The notes beneath the pieces were generated by a model. The model searched no databases. It had not been told where the DNA came from and saw only the letters and a list, made by a program, of their open reading frames with translations. 64,000 nt of DNA from Amorphophallus konjac (Eukaryota; Streptophyta; Magnoliopsida; Alismatales; Araceae), in contig CM040120.1 in NCBI GenBank assembly GCA_022559845.1, positions 167,010,334 through 167,074,333 on the forward strand, read 5' to 3'. Positions 21,519-32,854 of this stretch are shown piece by piece; the stretch's first letter is position 1; every line of letters starts with the position of its first letter. The translations under genes were made by a program, and so were the position numbers.

Positions 21519-24377
21519 GTTCACCTTTACAACATTGCTTCCTCTTTTTTTCTATATACTTCAAATTTCCTTTGGTACTATGCTAAAGCTGATTATAAGC
21601 CTTTAATTCTCCATTGCTCTGACTTGGCCGCTAATATCAGTTCGGATTCCTACTAGATTTTTATTGTTGCAATTGTTGGCGGGCTGCTTGAACTTGATCA
21701 GGGCAACTAAAAATCTTGTTGGTTCAGATTGATATTTTTAGTGGGTCTGGGTGAACACATGCTTGACTAGAATTTGATTGATAAGAATATTTCTGGGAAC
21801 TAAAGCCTCCACCTTGCAAACTGATTAGGTGATGATACATTGACTCTGTATGGCATCAACCATTAACTGAATGACAATTTGGTAAGCTGAATATTTAAGC
21901 AGTTAGGATACATAAACGTTGAAAAAAGAGCTCTAAGTTCCACCTGTCGCTGATAGATAAGCAGTTAGGATACATAAACATTGAAAAAATATCTAGGCCA
22001 TTATCTGAGGGTATATTTTGTAATTTAAAGGCTTGGATTTCTAGAGGCACCAGCTTTTGAAGAAGGGATTTTGGAGAGAGTATCGTACTGAACCATGTCA
22101 GCGATGATACTCCTAAGTTCTCCTATGCAGTTACATGCCTAAAGCTTCTCTTTGAAATGCTTGGTATGTCTCTTGGTTGCTTATTACATGGTGGCAAATT
22201 TTATTATTTGGTCAAGCTGAAAGATGTTGTATCATTTTTCTTTGTCTATTTAGGCTGTAAACTTTGGTTGAGGACAACATTATCACCAAGTGTGATGGGC
22301 AACACTCTATTGGGTCAGTCTTTTCATACACGTAATGAAAAAATCCACAAATAGATTTTTGATCTTTTTCTGCCGTTTTTGCAGGCATGTTTCACCATTA
22401 CCATATTTATTTCTAGAAAACCTTCTTTTGGGGGGTTTTCTTTTGTTCTTCTCATTGCAATATTGATGCCTTACCGTATAAGTTCACTAATACGGCCTAA
22501 ATTGACTGCTTAGTCTCTTGAAGATTTCCAAGATGGTGATTATGAAAAGCAAAGAAGACATGTGATGTATTTCCTCCTCCATCAAGTAACACAGCGGTAA
22601 TTTTAGTTGTTTGATGAGGAAACTTACTGGTAGCATGTACATTATCAAAATAAAATAAAAAGAAAATTTCTTGATGTGCATGTTCAAATGACCATAATTT
22701 AAACTGGTAATGTCTATTATTATGGTAATAATACATTTATAAAAGAAACATAAGTAGGTTATTTGGGACCAATACTAATAATATATAAAAGACATATTCC
22801 TAATAAATTCACGGGATACTCTGCAACTTCTAACTATGTTCATTTTTCCACTGAGAATTGGAGGTGAGGGTCAGCTCTGACTCTCCAGGTTCTTACCCTT
22901 GGTCTAATTGTATAACAAAATTCAACTTGAATCCAGCCATCTTATGTTACTTTGTTTGATTTAATTCAGGTTAATTTAGGTTTTGTATTCTTCTACGAGA
23001 AGTCCAAGCATTGAGTATGAATATTGATTCGTTAAGGAAATGCAATCAATAGTTTACTTTGTCTCTGCCCGTTGATGTTCTGTGTTTTTATGAGAATTCT
23101 TTATCACCACTTGTGGTGTGTATTTATTGTTGTGGAACCTTGCAAACTTAGGTGCAGGTTATAGATTTTGTGATCCTTTATTGTTACAGGACAGGAAAAT
23201 CAGGGAAATCAACTATCTTTAAGTAGGTTGGACTAACTTGATTACTGCTGGTTATTGCTCCAACCCATCTCCAATCTTATGCTTTTTCAATCTACAGATA
23301 AAACTTCTTTTTCAATTTTGATTTGATGAGACAGAGCTAAAGACCTACACACCAGTTATTCATGCTAATGTGTTTCAGACAATTAAAGTATGCAATTCTG
23401 AAAAGGGTGTGTTTGTTTCTTTTTTTTTTCACTTTTATATTTGCAGCGTTATTAGTGTCTGACTGTCCGTGAATGGGAACCAATGGAGGGTGGTTGTTGT
23501 GTACTGGGACATCAAAATGATATTTTCTTTAACCTTCACTAGGTGTGTTTCTGCAGATATTGTACGATGGAGCAAAGGAGTTTATGCAAAATGAAACCAA
23601 GTCATCGAAGTATGTAAAAAAAAATCGAAGTATGTTGTATCCCTTGAAAATAAGGTTTGATTATGCCTTTCCTTAGTACTGTCTCCATCCATATTTTCTT
23701 GTTAATAGCTTTTTGAAAGTATGTATGTCTTTCCTTAGTACTGTATCCATACATATTTTCTTGTTAAATAGTTTTTTGAAAGTATGTTTTTATGTAACTA
23801 GTGAAAGAAAGCTAGATTGTTTTGTTTTTCCTTCTGTAGGAGAGCAATTTTGACCATTTAAAAAATGATCACATAGTTACATGCAAGTATTCATATTTCC
23901 TTTTTCTGAGGGAGCTGGGGAGCTGACCTCATACAATCTTCCAGAGATCTCATGTTGCCCCATCTTGAGGAAGCCATGCCAACAACCCAAGTGAGACTGG
24001 AGCAAACATCCCAAGTTTGTCGAGCATGCATTAGAGTGGATAGAGTGAGGGCCATGCCAATAAGCTTAGCTAGATGGGAGCACAATTCTAAAATCCCCTA
24101 GTTATACATTAGAATAGGAGAGAGTGAAGTCCACTCAAAACAAAATGATGCGCAAACTCAATTCCCATGCCTAGATCAAGAATCAGCTAATTCTGGTTTC
24201 AACAGTACTGAATCGTTGCAGTGAAGTGGATCTGAGACAGCTGATTACAGACTACTTATATTTCTTCATTTAAAATTATTGCTCCTCCAATCGAGCTAAT
24301 TTGCAATTTCTTTATGAAGTTTAGTTATGATTAGAATCATATATGCCTTCTCTTTGACAAATAATTTCTTTCATCAG
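21519..24377 (+). other. CACTA interior: intron-like spacer with small duplications
   Basis: No confident gene is seen. Local duplications are present: AAGCAGTTAGGATACATAAAC at about 21897 and 21958, and a 62-bp tandem duplication starting CTTTCCTTAGTACTGT at 23667 and 23729. An exon-like piece after a TTTCTGCAG acceptor (23557-23620) reads ILYDGAKEFMQNETKSSK in one frame; I do not recognise it. The AT-rich texture is like plant introns, so part may be introns of the captured genes. Confidence 0.55.
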
Positions 24378-24809
24378 GAGATTGGTGAAAGTTATCTGAA
24401 ATTGGTGGAAGATTGGACTACCCATGCCTTACCAAAGAACTTGCACGTGAGATAGAAACTTTATGGAATGATGCTGCAATTCAGGTATTTCCTACTTCAA
24501 AAATATTGTCAAGGGATGCTACTAAAGCTTCCCATCACTTGCATGTTGTTTCCCTTAAAGTAAGGAGCTCAGTTAAGTGTTATGTTGTTATGCCATGATT
24601 CAGACATGATTGTTTTCTATCAACATAAAATGAACTAAGGTTCAGATGTGATTGTTTTCTATCGACATATAAAAAACTTCTCCGTTTTGACTACTTATTC
24701 CATGCAGGAAACTTATTCCCGTGGAAATATACTCCAAGTGCCTGATTATGCCCATTATTTCATGAAGAGTTTGCATCGTGTGTCTGACGTGAATTACATC
24801 CCAACAAAG
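24378..24809 (+). pseudogene. XLG: Captured extra-large G protein (XLG) fragment, two exons
   Basis: XLGs are plant G-alpha-like signalling proteins. Exon 24378-24483 (after a TTTCATCAG acceptor) reads [20 protein letters not shown] then [11 protein letters not shown] and ends at a GT donor. The next exon, 24708-24809 (after CATGCAG, before GT), reads [20 protein letters not shown] then [14 protein letters not shown]. The reading frame joins exactly across the intron. This matches the helical-domain stretch of plant XLGs where REIE-LW-D-AIQ-TY is followed by LPD-A-YF. The GTP-binding P-loop and the rest of the gene are missing. Both exons are free of stops, unlike the HRD3-like piece, which suggests later capture or less decay. 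Confidence 0.78.
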
Positions 24810-25548
24810 GTTTGCAATCCGGACTCTTCGAGCTTTCTTTCTGGTTCAGAAACTTGGTTTTTTCTAGAAAGTAAATACTTACATTCATCTTTCTATCCTA
24901 CAAATATTTGTTATTCTTTTGTAAGCTGCACGTATCATCCTCCTATCCCTTTTATCAATTGCAATCTCTCCTACAAAAAGGAAAGAACAAGGGACAAAAT
25001 AAATCCGGCCTTTGATCACAAAACTGTGGTAAATGTATTTCATGTTTACTGCAGGTATCATGTTCTTTAACAGGCATGCTGTGTGATATTCTTTACAATA
25101 TATGGTACATGCCTCTTATACATTTTTTGGAGAAAGGAGTTTTACCATTTTCCACCTCATGCTTTCCCTTCCTGTTGCTCTACTCATGCTTTGTTAAAAA
25201 TTAAATGTCTATTTTCTTTTCAGAAAGGAAGGGGGAAGAGAAAAGCTTTCTTAATGGTTGTCATTAGATGTTCATTTTTTTGTGTAGTCACTTTTAATAA
25301 CGAGTTATTTTTTATACTTCCACACAAGAGAGGAGGAGAGTCATATACTTTCCATGGTGGATAAGCCATCTCCCACTAAACATCTCAATCGAGTATTTAT
25401 TACTTCAAGCAAAATTACAAATTACAGAAGATGCGATGGAAATACCCTAGTAGCATGTATTAGATTGGCGGATTTCTAGCATGCTTCCATTTTTATCTTA
25501 GGAGTTTTCTTGTTTTCAACACCTGCAATCTTTCATGTTTATGGATTA
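24810..25548. other. CACTA interior, no gene seen
   Basis: AT-rich sequence with scattered stops in all frames. It is probably residual intron sequence after the XLG exon. Nothing recognisable is present. Confidence 0.55.
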
Positions 25549-25727
25549 TTCCCTCCAATCCAGATATTCAGTTATAAGCCCTCACAATCACATATGTATT
25601 TGTTAAACACCCTTTTTACGGACTTTTTTGTGAACACCTGAGGGGCTTATTAGTAATATAATGTAGCATTTCACTAAATAACCTGAGATTTTGTGGAGTT
25701 ATAAATGAATATCTGGATTGGAGGGAC
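25549..25727. mobile_element. Stowaway-like (Tc1/mariner-type) MITE, 179 bp
   Basis: Terminal inverted repeats read TTCCCTCCAATCCAGATATT on the left and, reverse-complemented on the right, GTCCCTCCAATCCAGATATT, with a TA dinucleotide on both sides (25547-25548, 25728-25729). CTCCCTCC-type ends with TA target sites define Stowaway elements. There is no coding capacity. Confidence 0.88.
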
Positions 25728-26719
25728 TAATCTGTAAATATGAACATTGTGGGGGTTGAAAACTAAAAATCCCTTTATCTTATTTTGAAGACGATTAGTG
25801 GAGACAATAGATGCTTACCAGATAACTCTCGAAAAGACTAGGTTTACCAAGGAGTGCACACAGTTTTGATTACCTTAAAATAGAGATGACTCTGCTTGGG
25901 AGTTGAGAAACACAAAGTTTGATAGAGAAGTTGTGGCCATGATTAAGGCAGAAGAATGACTTATTTAAAGAGTGGACTAGAATCAAGTTAAGTAACTGCA
26001 TGTTCTATCTATGCATTCTCCAACTCACTCTTTCACTTCTAATTCATATTTTTGTGTCAATTATGCATATACATCCATAATTGTGCTACTAACCTTTTTC
26101 ACATAGGAAGAATGGAACATAATATAGAGTTTTAGATCATTTTGCCACCTGCCTGTATAGCCATCTGTTTTATTCCTTATACTCCATTCACTTTCTATTT
26201 TTTTGTCGGGGCATGTATTTGTCTCATCATTTGTCCATTATTAGCCTAATGTTTGTATATATTTTTGTATGCTAAATAGAGAGCTGCTTTATGATGTTCA
26301 TATGCTGGATTTTGGTGAGATATATTTTAGCAAATATAGAGTGAGGGGAACTATCTGTTTATGTGTATGTATGCAGTACGTATATGTGCATGTGTTACTT
26401 GTTCTATTGGCAAATAGTTAGTAATTGGAAAGTAAATTTGTGTGTAGGTGAGATATGAATCTCTTGAAGTTGTTAGTAGTGTTTTGAAGGCCGTGTATGA
26501 TCTATGTTTATATTGATGTGTTGAATGTGACTTTAGATTGATGTGTTGATTGTGAGTTTTTATGTTAATAGTGATGTGTTCAATGTGATATTCATGTAGG
26601 AGATTGTGAGTTTTTATGTTAATGGTGATGTGTTCAATGTGAGATTCATGCATGAAACATTATATGAATGTATACATGTGTAATATGATTGCACAATGAG
26701 TATGTAAAAAAAATAAAAG
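25728..26719. other. CACTA interior, no gene; 54-bp tandem duplication
   Basis: No gene is seen. GATTGTGAGTTTTTATGTTA repeats with a 54-bp period at 26548 and 26602, in a TG-rich area with related GATGTGTTCAATGTGA words. Confidence 0.6.
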
Positions 26720-27240
26720 AATAATATACCTACGTTTTTTTTAAAATGAGACTAGGTCTTTTCCTACGTTTTTAATACAATGACGCTAATATTTTTTATA
26801 GGTATTTTTTAGTGCGTGATAAAAAATAATATCTACGTTTTTAGAATCGTAGGTATAGCCAATTATATGCATGTGTATATAGATTTTTAACCTACGATTT
26901 TGTTGAACTATTCCTACGCTTTCAAAGTGTAGGTATAGGTCGATATCTACCTACGCTTTTTGTTAGACTATTCCTACGCTTTGAAAGCGTAGGGATAGGT
27001 CGAATTATACCTACGTTTCATAGAAACGTTGGTATAACCTATAGTCATGTGAGCAAGCGCCACGCTTTGAAAGTATGGCAAGTAAACTTGACTAAAGGCT
27101 TTACCTATTTCATAGAAACGTTGGTATAACCTATAGTCATGTGAGCAAGCGCCACGCTTTGAAAGTATGGCAAGTAAACTTGACTAAAGGCTTTACCTAC
27201 ATTTTTTGGACCTATACCTACATTTTTTATACATAGGTAA
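26720..27240. repeat. CACTA 3' subterminal repeats with identical 92-bp duplication
   Basis: CCTACGYTTT and its inverse AAAGCGTAGG recur, partly as the palindrome CCTACGCTTTGAAAGCGTAG near 26976. These are the likely transposase-binding repeats. Bases 27016-27107 are duplicated identically at 27108-27199. Confidence 0.85.
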
Positions 27241-27260
27241 AGGCCAATTTTCTTGTAGTG
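27241..27260 (-). repeat. CACTA right terminal inverted repeat
   Basis: AGGCCAATTTTCTTGTAGTG, the exact inverse of 19477-19496. It is followed by the target duplication GAC. Confidence 0.95.
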
Positions 27261-27319
27261 GACTCCATTTGAGCATTCCATCGACTCCGCTTCTTCACGT
27301 TACACGCTTTCAGCCCTTT

Positions 27320-27690
27320 CGCTTATTTTTCACCCTTACTGAGCTGTTTGTTACCTCTATTGCCTATTTGTCATCGCTGTCTACCTATTTGTCACCACTA
27401 TTTGACATAGCCGTTGCCTTTGTTACTTCAGCTAGTGGGTTGTTCTGGCGTCGACTCCAAAGGCATTTAGAGTCGACTCTTCTTCATCAAATTTCTTCTT
27501 CTTCTGAATTTGAGCTCTTCTATGTCTGCAACTGCTTGACACTTAATTGTTGGCTTCTGCTGTTGAATCTGCTTCTGAGCTTGAAAGATCTACTGGCATG
27601 TTGCTGTTGAATCTGATGTTCTTGAGATTAAGCTCCATCCCTGCTTGTCTACCCAAGTCGACTTGTGGACTGCTAAAGTCGACTTCTCTT
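27320..27690. repeat. GTCACC units and GTCGAC doublets, upstream (U3) side of SIRE-like LTR copy 2
   Basis: TTTTTCACCC and TTTGTCACC-like units run from 27327 to 27410. Then GTCGAC doublets occur at 27450/27472 (22 bp) and 27657/27678 (21 bp). They continue the array interrupted by the CACTA element. Confidence 0.8.
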
Positions 27691-27833
27691 CAGACCAACT
27701 TGTTCTTCACAACATTCAAGAATGTGCATACACATATGTATATGTTATCATCAAAACATGAAACCAATGCACCAATGCACTGACTCGTAGATGAGTCATA
27801 GTGTTTTGACATCATCAAAATCACAGGGAGACA

Positions 27834-27850
27834 AGATTCTCCCCCTATTT
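27834..27850 (-). other. Polypurine tract, SIRE-like copy 2
   Basis: On the - strand AAATAGGGGGAGAATCT lies immediately before the LTR start TGTCTCCC. The same arrangement occurs at 42143-42156. Confidence 0.85.
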
Positions 27851-30800
27851 GATGATGGCAACACTATGAGTCACTATGACCAAATTAATGCACAATTGAT
27901 GCAGACCTTTTTGAAATAATGCAGATAATGCAGAATGCCAACTCATCATCAAACTATTCTCCCCCTTTGACATCATCAAAATGAAAAAAAAATAGTTTGA
28001 TATAAGCAGTAGAGATGTTCTCCCCCTTTGACATGGAATAAAATGCTTATCAATGGAATTTGAAAAAACTTTTCTCCCCCTTGATGAATGAGCACAACAC
28101 AATATGGACACACACATCTCCCATAAGAAATGACTTAGCAATGGAAACTAGAGATGATTGAAGCGATGTAAGTGCTAGAATTGAGACTTATCAAGAAAGG
28201 AGTTATGACATGAAGGCTTCAACAACAAAGTAGTTTATCCTTTCAGATTAGCATGAAGTTCAGGAGAACTTAGAAATTCAGTCAATGAAGATTTCATCAA
28301 AAGCACAGTTGTGAACTAATCTCAAGCATGGAAAGAACCAACAATGCAAGTCATGAAGTAGTGAAAATCAGCAAGTAGAATCTGATACCAAATGGAAGAA
28401 ACAATGAAATAGTGGGTATGACATGAACATAAGCAAATGATTTCCAGCAGGCATGAGGAATTGGACACATGAATTTCAGCAGAGGTTTCAATGACAGTGA
28501 ATCATTCAAGAAGATTTTCAACCTGATACCAATTTCATAAATCAGAAAAAATTGATTTTGCATATTCTTCCATTATAAAGGCCTTATGAAATAAACATTA
28601 TTTGACAACATGGTTTAAATTTGATGTCTTCAGAGTTCGTCAATAAAATTTCTGTATTCATATCTGAGTTCAAGAGTTAATAGAAATGAACTAATCCCTC
28701 ATATCGAAATCTTGTTTAACCTTCCTTCATCTTACTCATTAACATTCAATGACTCCTTCAGGAGTTACAAAAATTAGTATTGAGGTTAAACAAACATGAT
28801 GATTTCGGATTAAGTTCTTGGGTTTCAGCAATTTTCTTTTTGCTTTCAGCTACTATGTTTATATTCTGATTTCTTTTTTTCTCTTCAATTTTTCAGGAGC
28901 AATCGAGTTCAGTGCACACTTTGTACCTTGAGGATACACATTGTTTAGATGCCAGTATCCTTAGACACTTGGTATGACTAACTGTCATGCTTCACATTGA
29001 ACAGAGGTAACTTGTCACTTCATGACATATCTCATCTCATTGCATTGATGAGTGAGACATATTTCTCGGTGAACTAGCCATTGCTCTGCCTAGGTTTTCA
29101 TTGAATTTTCCGCAGAGTTTACAATGGCACTTCATGGCACAGTCTACTGTCTTCATGAAAAAGAGACATGGTTTCTTAGTGACCAATGTCATTGTTGTGA
29201 CAATTTTAACCCTTAGGTATTATCAGATTATCCGAATGTTTGAAGACAATACTTAATTTAAGTTCTCGACAAAAGTTGCCATGATTTTAAAGCTTTCAGA
29301 TTTCTGAAGATTTTTCTAGACACAACATGTAGAAGTTGGTTAAGGTCTATTAAAATTGACATAGATATTTTCAAGATGTTTATATTTAAACTCAAAGAAT
29401 TCATTAAACTTAAACAAGCTGATTGTTTTGGACATTCATAATCCTATATAATAGAAGATTCCTTATTTAAATTATTTTCAATTTTATGATCATGGTACAC
29501 ACATTGAAATATTTCTAAATTTCAGATGATTCATGAATTTTAAGATGCAGCCAGAGACAATGTAGCAAGCATAAAGGTGACTTCAAGAATAAGCATTCAA
29601 ATGGGCAGACATCAATAAGACTAGCTCAAGGATTTCAGAAAGAATACCAAGCAATAATGATTTCAGAAATGATTTTATTGATACCAATGGATGTGAAAAG
29701 TTTCCAAGGTGACTACCTCAAAGATATGGCAATGATATTCAAGCAAGTAACAGACATGTGAGTTTAGAAACTCTTTAGCAGATCTTAAAAACATTGGATA
29801 TTTAGAGTGAAATGGATGAGATCAATTCTCATGGAAATAAGGATCATGAGATACAATGCAGTTCAAGATTTTTCATATAAAGCATCCCCTCAGCAAATGC
29901 AGGAGCTATCAAGCAAGAGATTTCAGAAAGGAAGCAATTGTGAGCTCAAGTAGTTTCAGAGATACCAAATCATGGAACGGGAGTGATAAATAGACAATTA
30001 TGCATTCCAAATTGGATTGAAGAAGATAGATTGCAAATAGTTCATTGGAAAATTTAGATAGACAGAAGACATGTGAACACACAAATGTATGCATTAACTC
30101 TCCCTAAATGTGTGCATGCATTTCCAATGAACTTTTTGAATTTTTGACACAATGATATGCAACTAAATTTGAAACCATTGTATGCATGAACAATCAGATG
30201 TGTACTGACTCCCCCTACCTAAATGCAAAATATGCGTAACGGTGATGCTAATCAAAAACTGAGACACTTGCTCCCCCTATCTAAGTACACTGAAGACTCA
30301 AATTAGTCATGACATGAATATCATGCAAGAAGTTACTAAACCATGTTCATGAATATCTAAAGTATCTTATATGCAAATTTGACCCATGGTACTAGGCAGA
30401 GAACTTAGGTCTTAAGGACACCTCACGCATAGAGAAAGCTTCCAGATATACCTTATCTGCCCTCCGACAATGCACCATTTAATATGCCTTAAGGTCATGC
30501 ATGACAATGCATAGCAATCGCAGTCCTATATGCAATTCATTTTAGTATGAGCAATAAATTTCAAATGAAGCATGACAATGCAAGATAACATATGTAGGAG
30601 TAAACATGTATGCAGTAGATTTTCTCATGCATTTTTCTGATATCAATCACGTGCAATTTAGCTCAGAAGAAATAGACATATTTTTCAAGTATTGTGAATG
30701 ACATTGCATGAAGACATAAGAACATGGAAGCATATGCAGCTTAAATTTTCAAATCACAAACTGAATTTTCATTGCATACCAAATTATGTCAATCCCATTG

Positions 30801-31150
30801 ATTATTCAATCTAAGACTTCCAATGTTAACTACACAAATATTCCCTTGGTACCTGGCGGAGTTTCAACACTCGCAGATGGTGTGGGTTTCCAGACAGACA
30901 TGATATATCCTTCTGCCTACACCATTTTATATACCATAGGGTTTTTTCATGCAACCATCAGCAATGAAGACATTTAAACATTATGAAATGTATGAATTCT
31001 TATTGGACAGATGAAGCAAGAGATGCAAATTTTAAGAAGAGAGTTATTCAAAATCAACAACTAAGACAATGAAAACATGAATTGGGGTTTTTATCAACCA
31101 CGGGTGCCTTGGCTTTATTGAACCCCTTTTAAGAAGAGAGTTATTCAAAA
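27851..31150 (-). other. Conserved non-coding 3' internal region of SIRE-like copy 2
   Basis: Collinear with 42157-45240 of the other copy, sharing about 3.1 kb of landmarks. No ORF of a retroelement family is found on either strand; where the pol gene of a normal copia element should be, there is none. The CATCAAATAGGGGGAG-type phrase recurs several times (CTCCCCCTTTGACAT near 27959 and 28020), as in related elements. The region ends at a break (31150) into an unrelated LTR fragment. Confidence 0.7.
31030..31150 (+). repeat. 24-bp direct repeat at a breakpoint
   Basis: TTTTAAGAAGAGAGTTATTC plus AAAA occurs at 31030-31053 and again at 31127-31150. The second copy abuts the junction with the inverted LTR fragment. 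Confidence 0.85.
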
Positions 31151-32362
31151 GCAGGGGGTGAGCCTCATCCCATTGGCTCAATAGGGGTTCCGTGGGTCCC
31201 CACCACAATGAAAGCAATAACAGAAGTGCAGCAACAGAAATAACGACAGTAAAGGAAAGCAGTAAGAACGGAAACAACAGAAGCAACAAAGTAAGAATGC
31301 CGGTATGACACGATGGCGGTGACCAGAACCATACGACAATCAACTAGGGAACCACACACACACACGCCCTCAAAACAACCCGACGACCACAGTCGAATAG
31401 TCCATCCTAACCGATGCAACCACGGACAAGGCCACACGGCCACACATTGAACCGACACCCTCAAGTGAATCTCTCGATCTAGAACTTGAACTAGTGGAAG
31501 AACCATGCCCCACACGCACACATAGGGCAACACCAGCCCAACAGCTGGAAGACCATGCAAGGTGGAACATACCGAACCACCAGAATGGAACCACTTCGAA
31601 AAGAACTTAGACTGAAACCTCTCAGGTGATAGGAGTACTACCCCACTAACAATGAGACTGGAAGCATCCTCCGACGACTTACACTGCAGCCTCAAGTGTC
31701 TTCCTACTCTTCCTTCGACGGAAATTGAGACATAGTACATAGTACCATAGAACAAGGACTAGCCGGGGTCATGCTCGTCAGCACTCGTCCACTGCCCCCG
31801 ACCACGTGTGCACACACAGACCATCTACTCTAGGTCGGTCCTCTAGTCAGTTTTCTCACCAGCTGGACTCAGGTTGCAAAGGCAAGGGGCCCTTAGGTAA
31901 CAAGCCCACAAACCTCTACACAGAACAACCCTCCACCACTCCCAGGTGGGTCGGCACAAAATGTGCCAAGGTCAGCTACGTCTAGTGGGTAGAGTCACCA
32001 AGAATTTTCCATAACTACAGAAACCACAAGAGTACCACCGGTCCACACCAAGCCACCACGAGGCGGCTCACAAGCATGAGAACTGAGGACCACTAAATAG
32101 ACAGCCAACCATGACTGCCAGTCCATATAAGACCAACCAAAACGTTGGACAGAAGCACAAGGACCACGGCCCACAACTCCTACCTAAGACACCCAACTAC
32201 GATCACAGCCCTCACACGGGAATACCCTCCGCAGTCACGGGACTCTCGGAGGGACAGTCAACACGAGTAGCCCGACACAAGGACTATCCATACTCCAAAG
32301 CAGACAGGGATAGCCCACACCATTAATCTACAACCAACAGAACACACAAAACCACGTAGATT
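31151..32362 (-). mobile_element. Inverted fragment of the solo-LTR family
   Basis: The - strand is collinear with the middle to 3' part of the solo LTR (roughly 8960-10178). Shared phrases include CAGTGTAAGTCGTC (9611 versus the - strand near 31680) and GGGGAYCCRCG (near 10131 versus the - strand near 31195). Neither LTR terminus is present, so it is truncated at both ends. The 196-aa ORF across it has no family match and is judged spurious. Confidence 0.7.
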
Positions 32363-32848
32363 GAAGCAAAAAAAATGGCATGGGAAAGGGCATATGCATA
32401 AGACCAAGGAAAAGAGGGGCCAAGAGAAATGGAGAAGGGAATTTCAAAAAAAAAGGAAATAGAAGGAAATTAGGTGACATTATTCATTCAATGTTTGTCT
32501 CACACCTCCCATGTCTTCCCTCTCCTCTTGCGCAGCTCTCACCAGCGGTCGCAACAGTGCCTCGCCGGAATCATTGTTGCACCCTACCCAACCCCCCGTG
32601 GTGACCGGCGGATGGAAGGAGAACTCGGGGTGGGTTTCCCCACCCTCCGGGTGCAAAGGCGAGAGCTCCAACCGCCACCGGGCCAAAGAAGATCCCTTCT
32701 GGTAGAGATCCATTCCCATCACCTCACGCGGCTCCGCGTCCCCTTAGCCGCGATCCTACGAGCAGTAGCGGCAATAGCAACAACTGTAGCAGGGGGTAGC
32801 AGTAGCAAGATATGAGGAAGCCCCCTCCGAATGCTAGCTCGAATCCTC

Positions 32849-32854
32849 TATAAG
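32849..32854 (+). promoter_or_regulatory. TATA box candidate, Tat LTR B
   Basis: CCTCTATAAGAAGGCC occupies the same LTR position as CCCCTATAAAGGG at 12092 in copy A. Confidence 0.5.

Larger units (their letters stand above)
19477..27260. mobile_element. Non-autonomous CACTA transposon carrying host gene fragments
   Basis: The 7784-bp element has perfect 20-bp terminal inverted repeats CACTACAAGAAAATTGGCCT and is flanked by the 3-bp duplication GAC (19474-19476 and 27261-27263), the CACTA signature. Subterminal regions hold repeated CCTACGYTTT words, partly as palindromes. No transposase-like ORF (TNP2, TNPA type) is visible, so movement would need proteins from elsewhere. The interior holds exon fragments of at least three unrelated genes, all on the + strand and with introns, meaning capture was from genomic DNA and not mRNA. 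It also contains a Stowaway-like MITE. Confidence 0.93.
18025..27833 (-). repeat. 3' LTR of SIRE-like copy 2, split by CACTA
   Basis: The plus-strand left end TGATAGGTGCAATATGG with a run of G and TGAATAGATC matches the terminus of the LTRs at 39597 and 47888. The right end GGGAGACA adjoins the polypurine tract. Without the CACTA element and one copy of its 3-bp duplication, the LTR is about 2.0 kb. The exact left base is uncertain by about 13 bp (18012 also gives a TG). Confidence 0.72.
18025..31150 (-). mobile_element. Copia/SIRE-like retrotransposon, copy 2 (5' part missing, pol-less)
   Basis: On the - strand this is a 3' LTR (27833 down to 18025), a polypurine tract and about 3.3 kb of internal sequence collinear with 42143-45240 of the better-preserved copy. 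LTR terminal sequence, tract and internal landmarks all match: CTCCCCCTNTTTGATGATGGCAA, GACCCATGGTACNAGGC and GGTGCCTTGGCTT. The element is cut off at 31150, before the gag region. A CACTA transposon (19477-27260) splits the LTR. No coding sequence of the element itself remains. Confidence 0.8.

Noticed and set aside
31165..31755. 196-aa ORF on the - strand
   Set aside because: It lies in an LTR fragment. The related LTR at 9410-9930 keeps the nucleotide similarity but not the frame.
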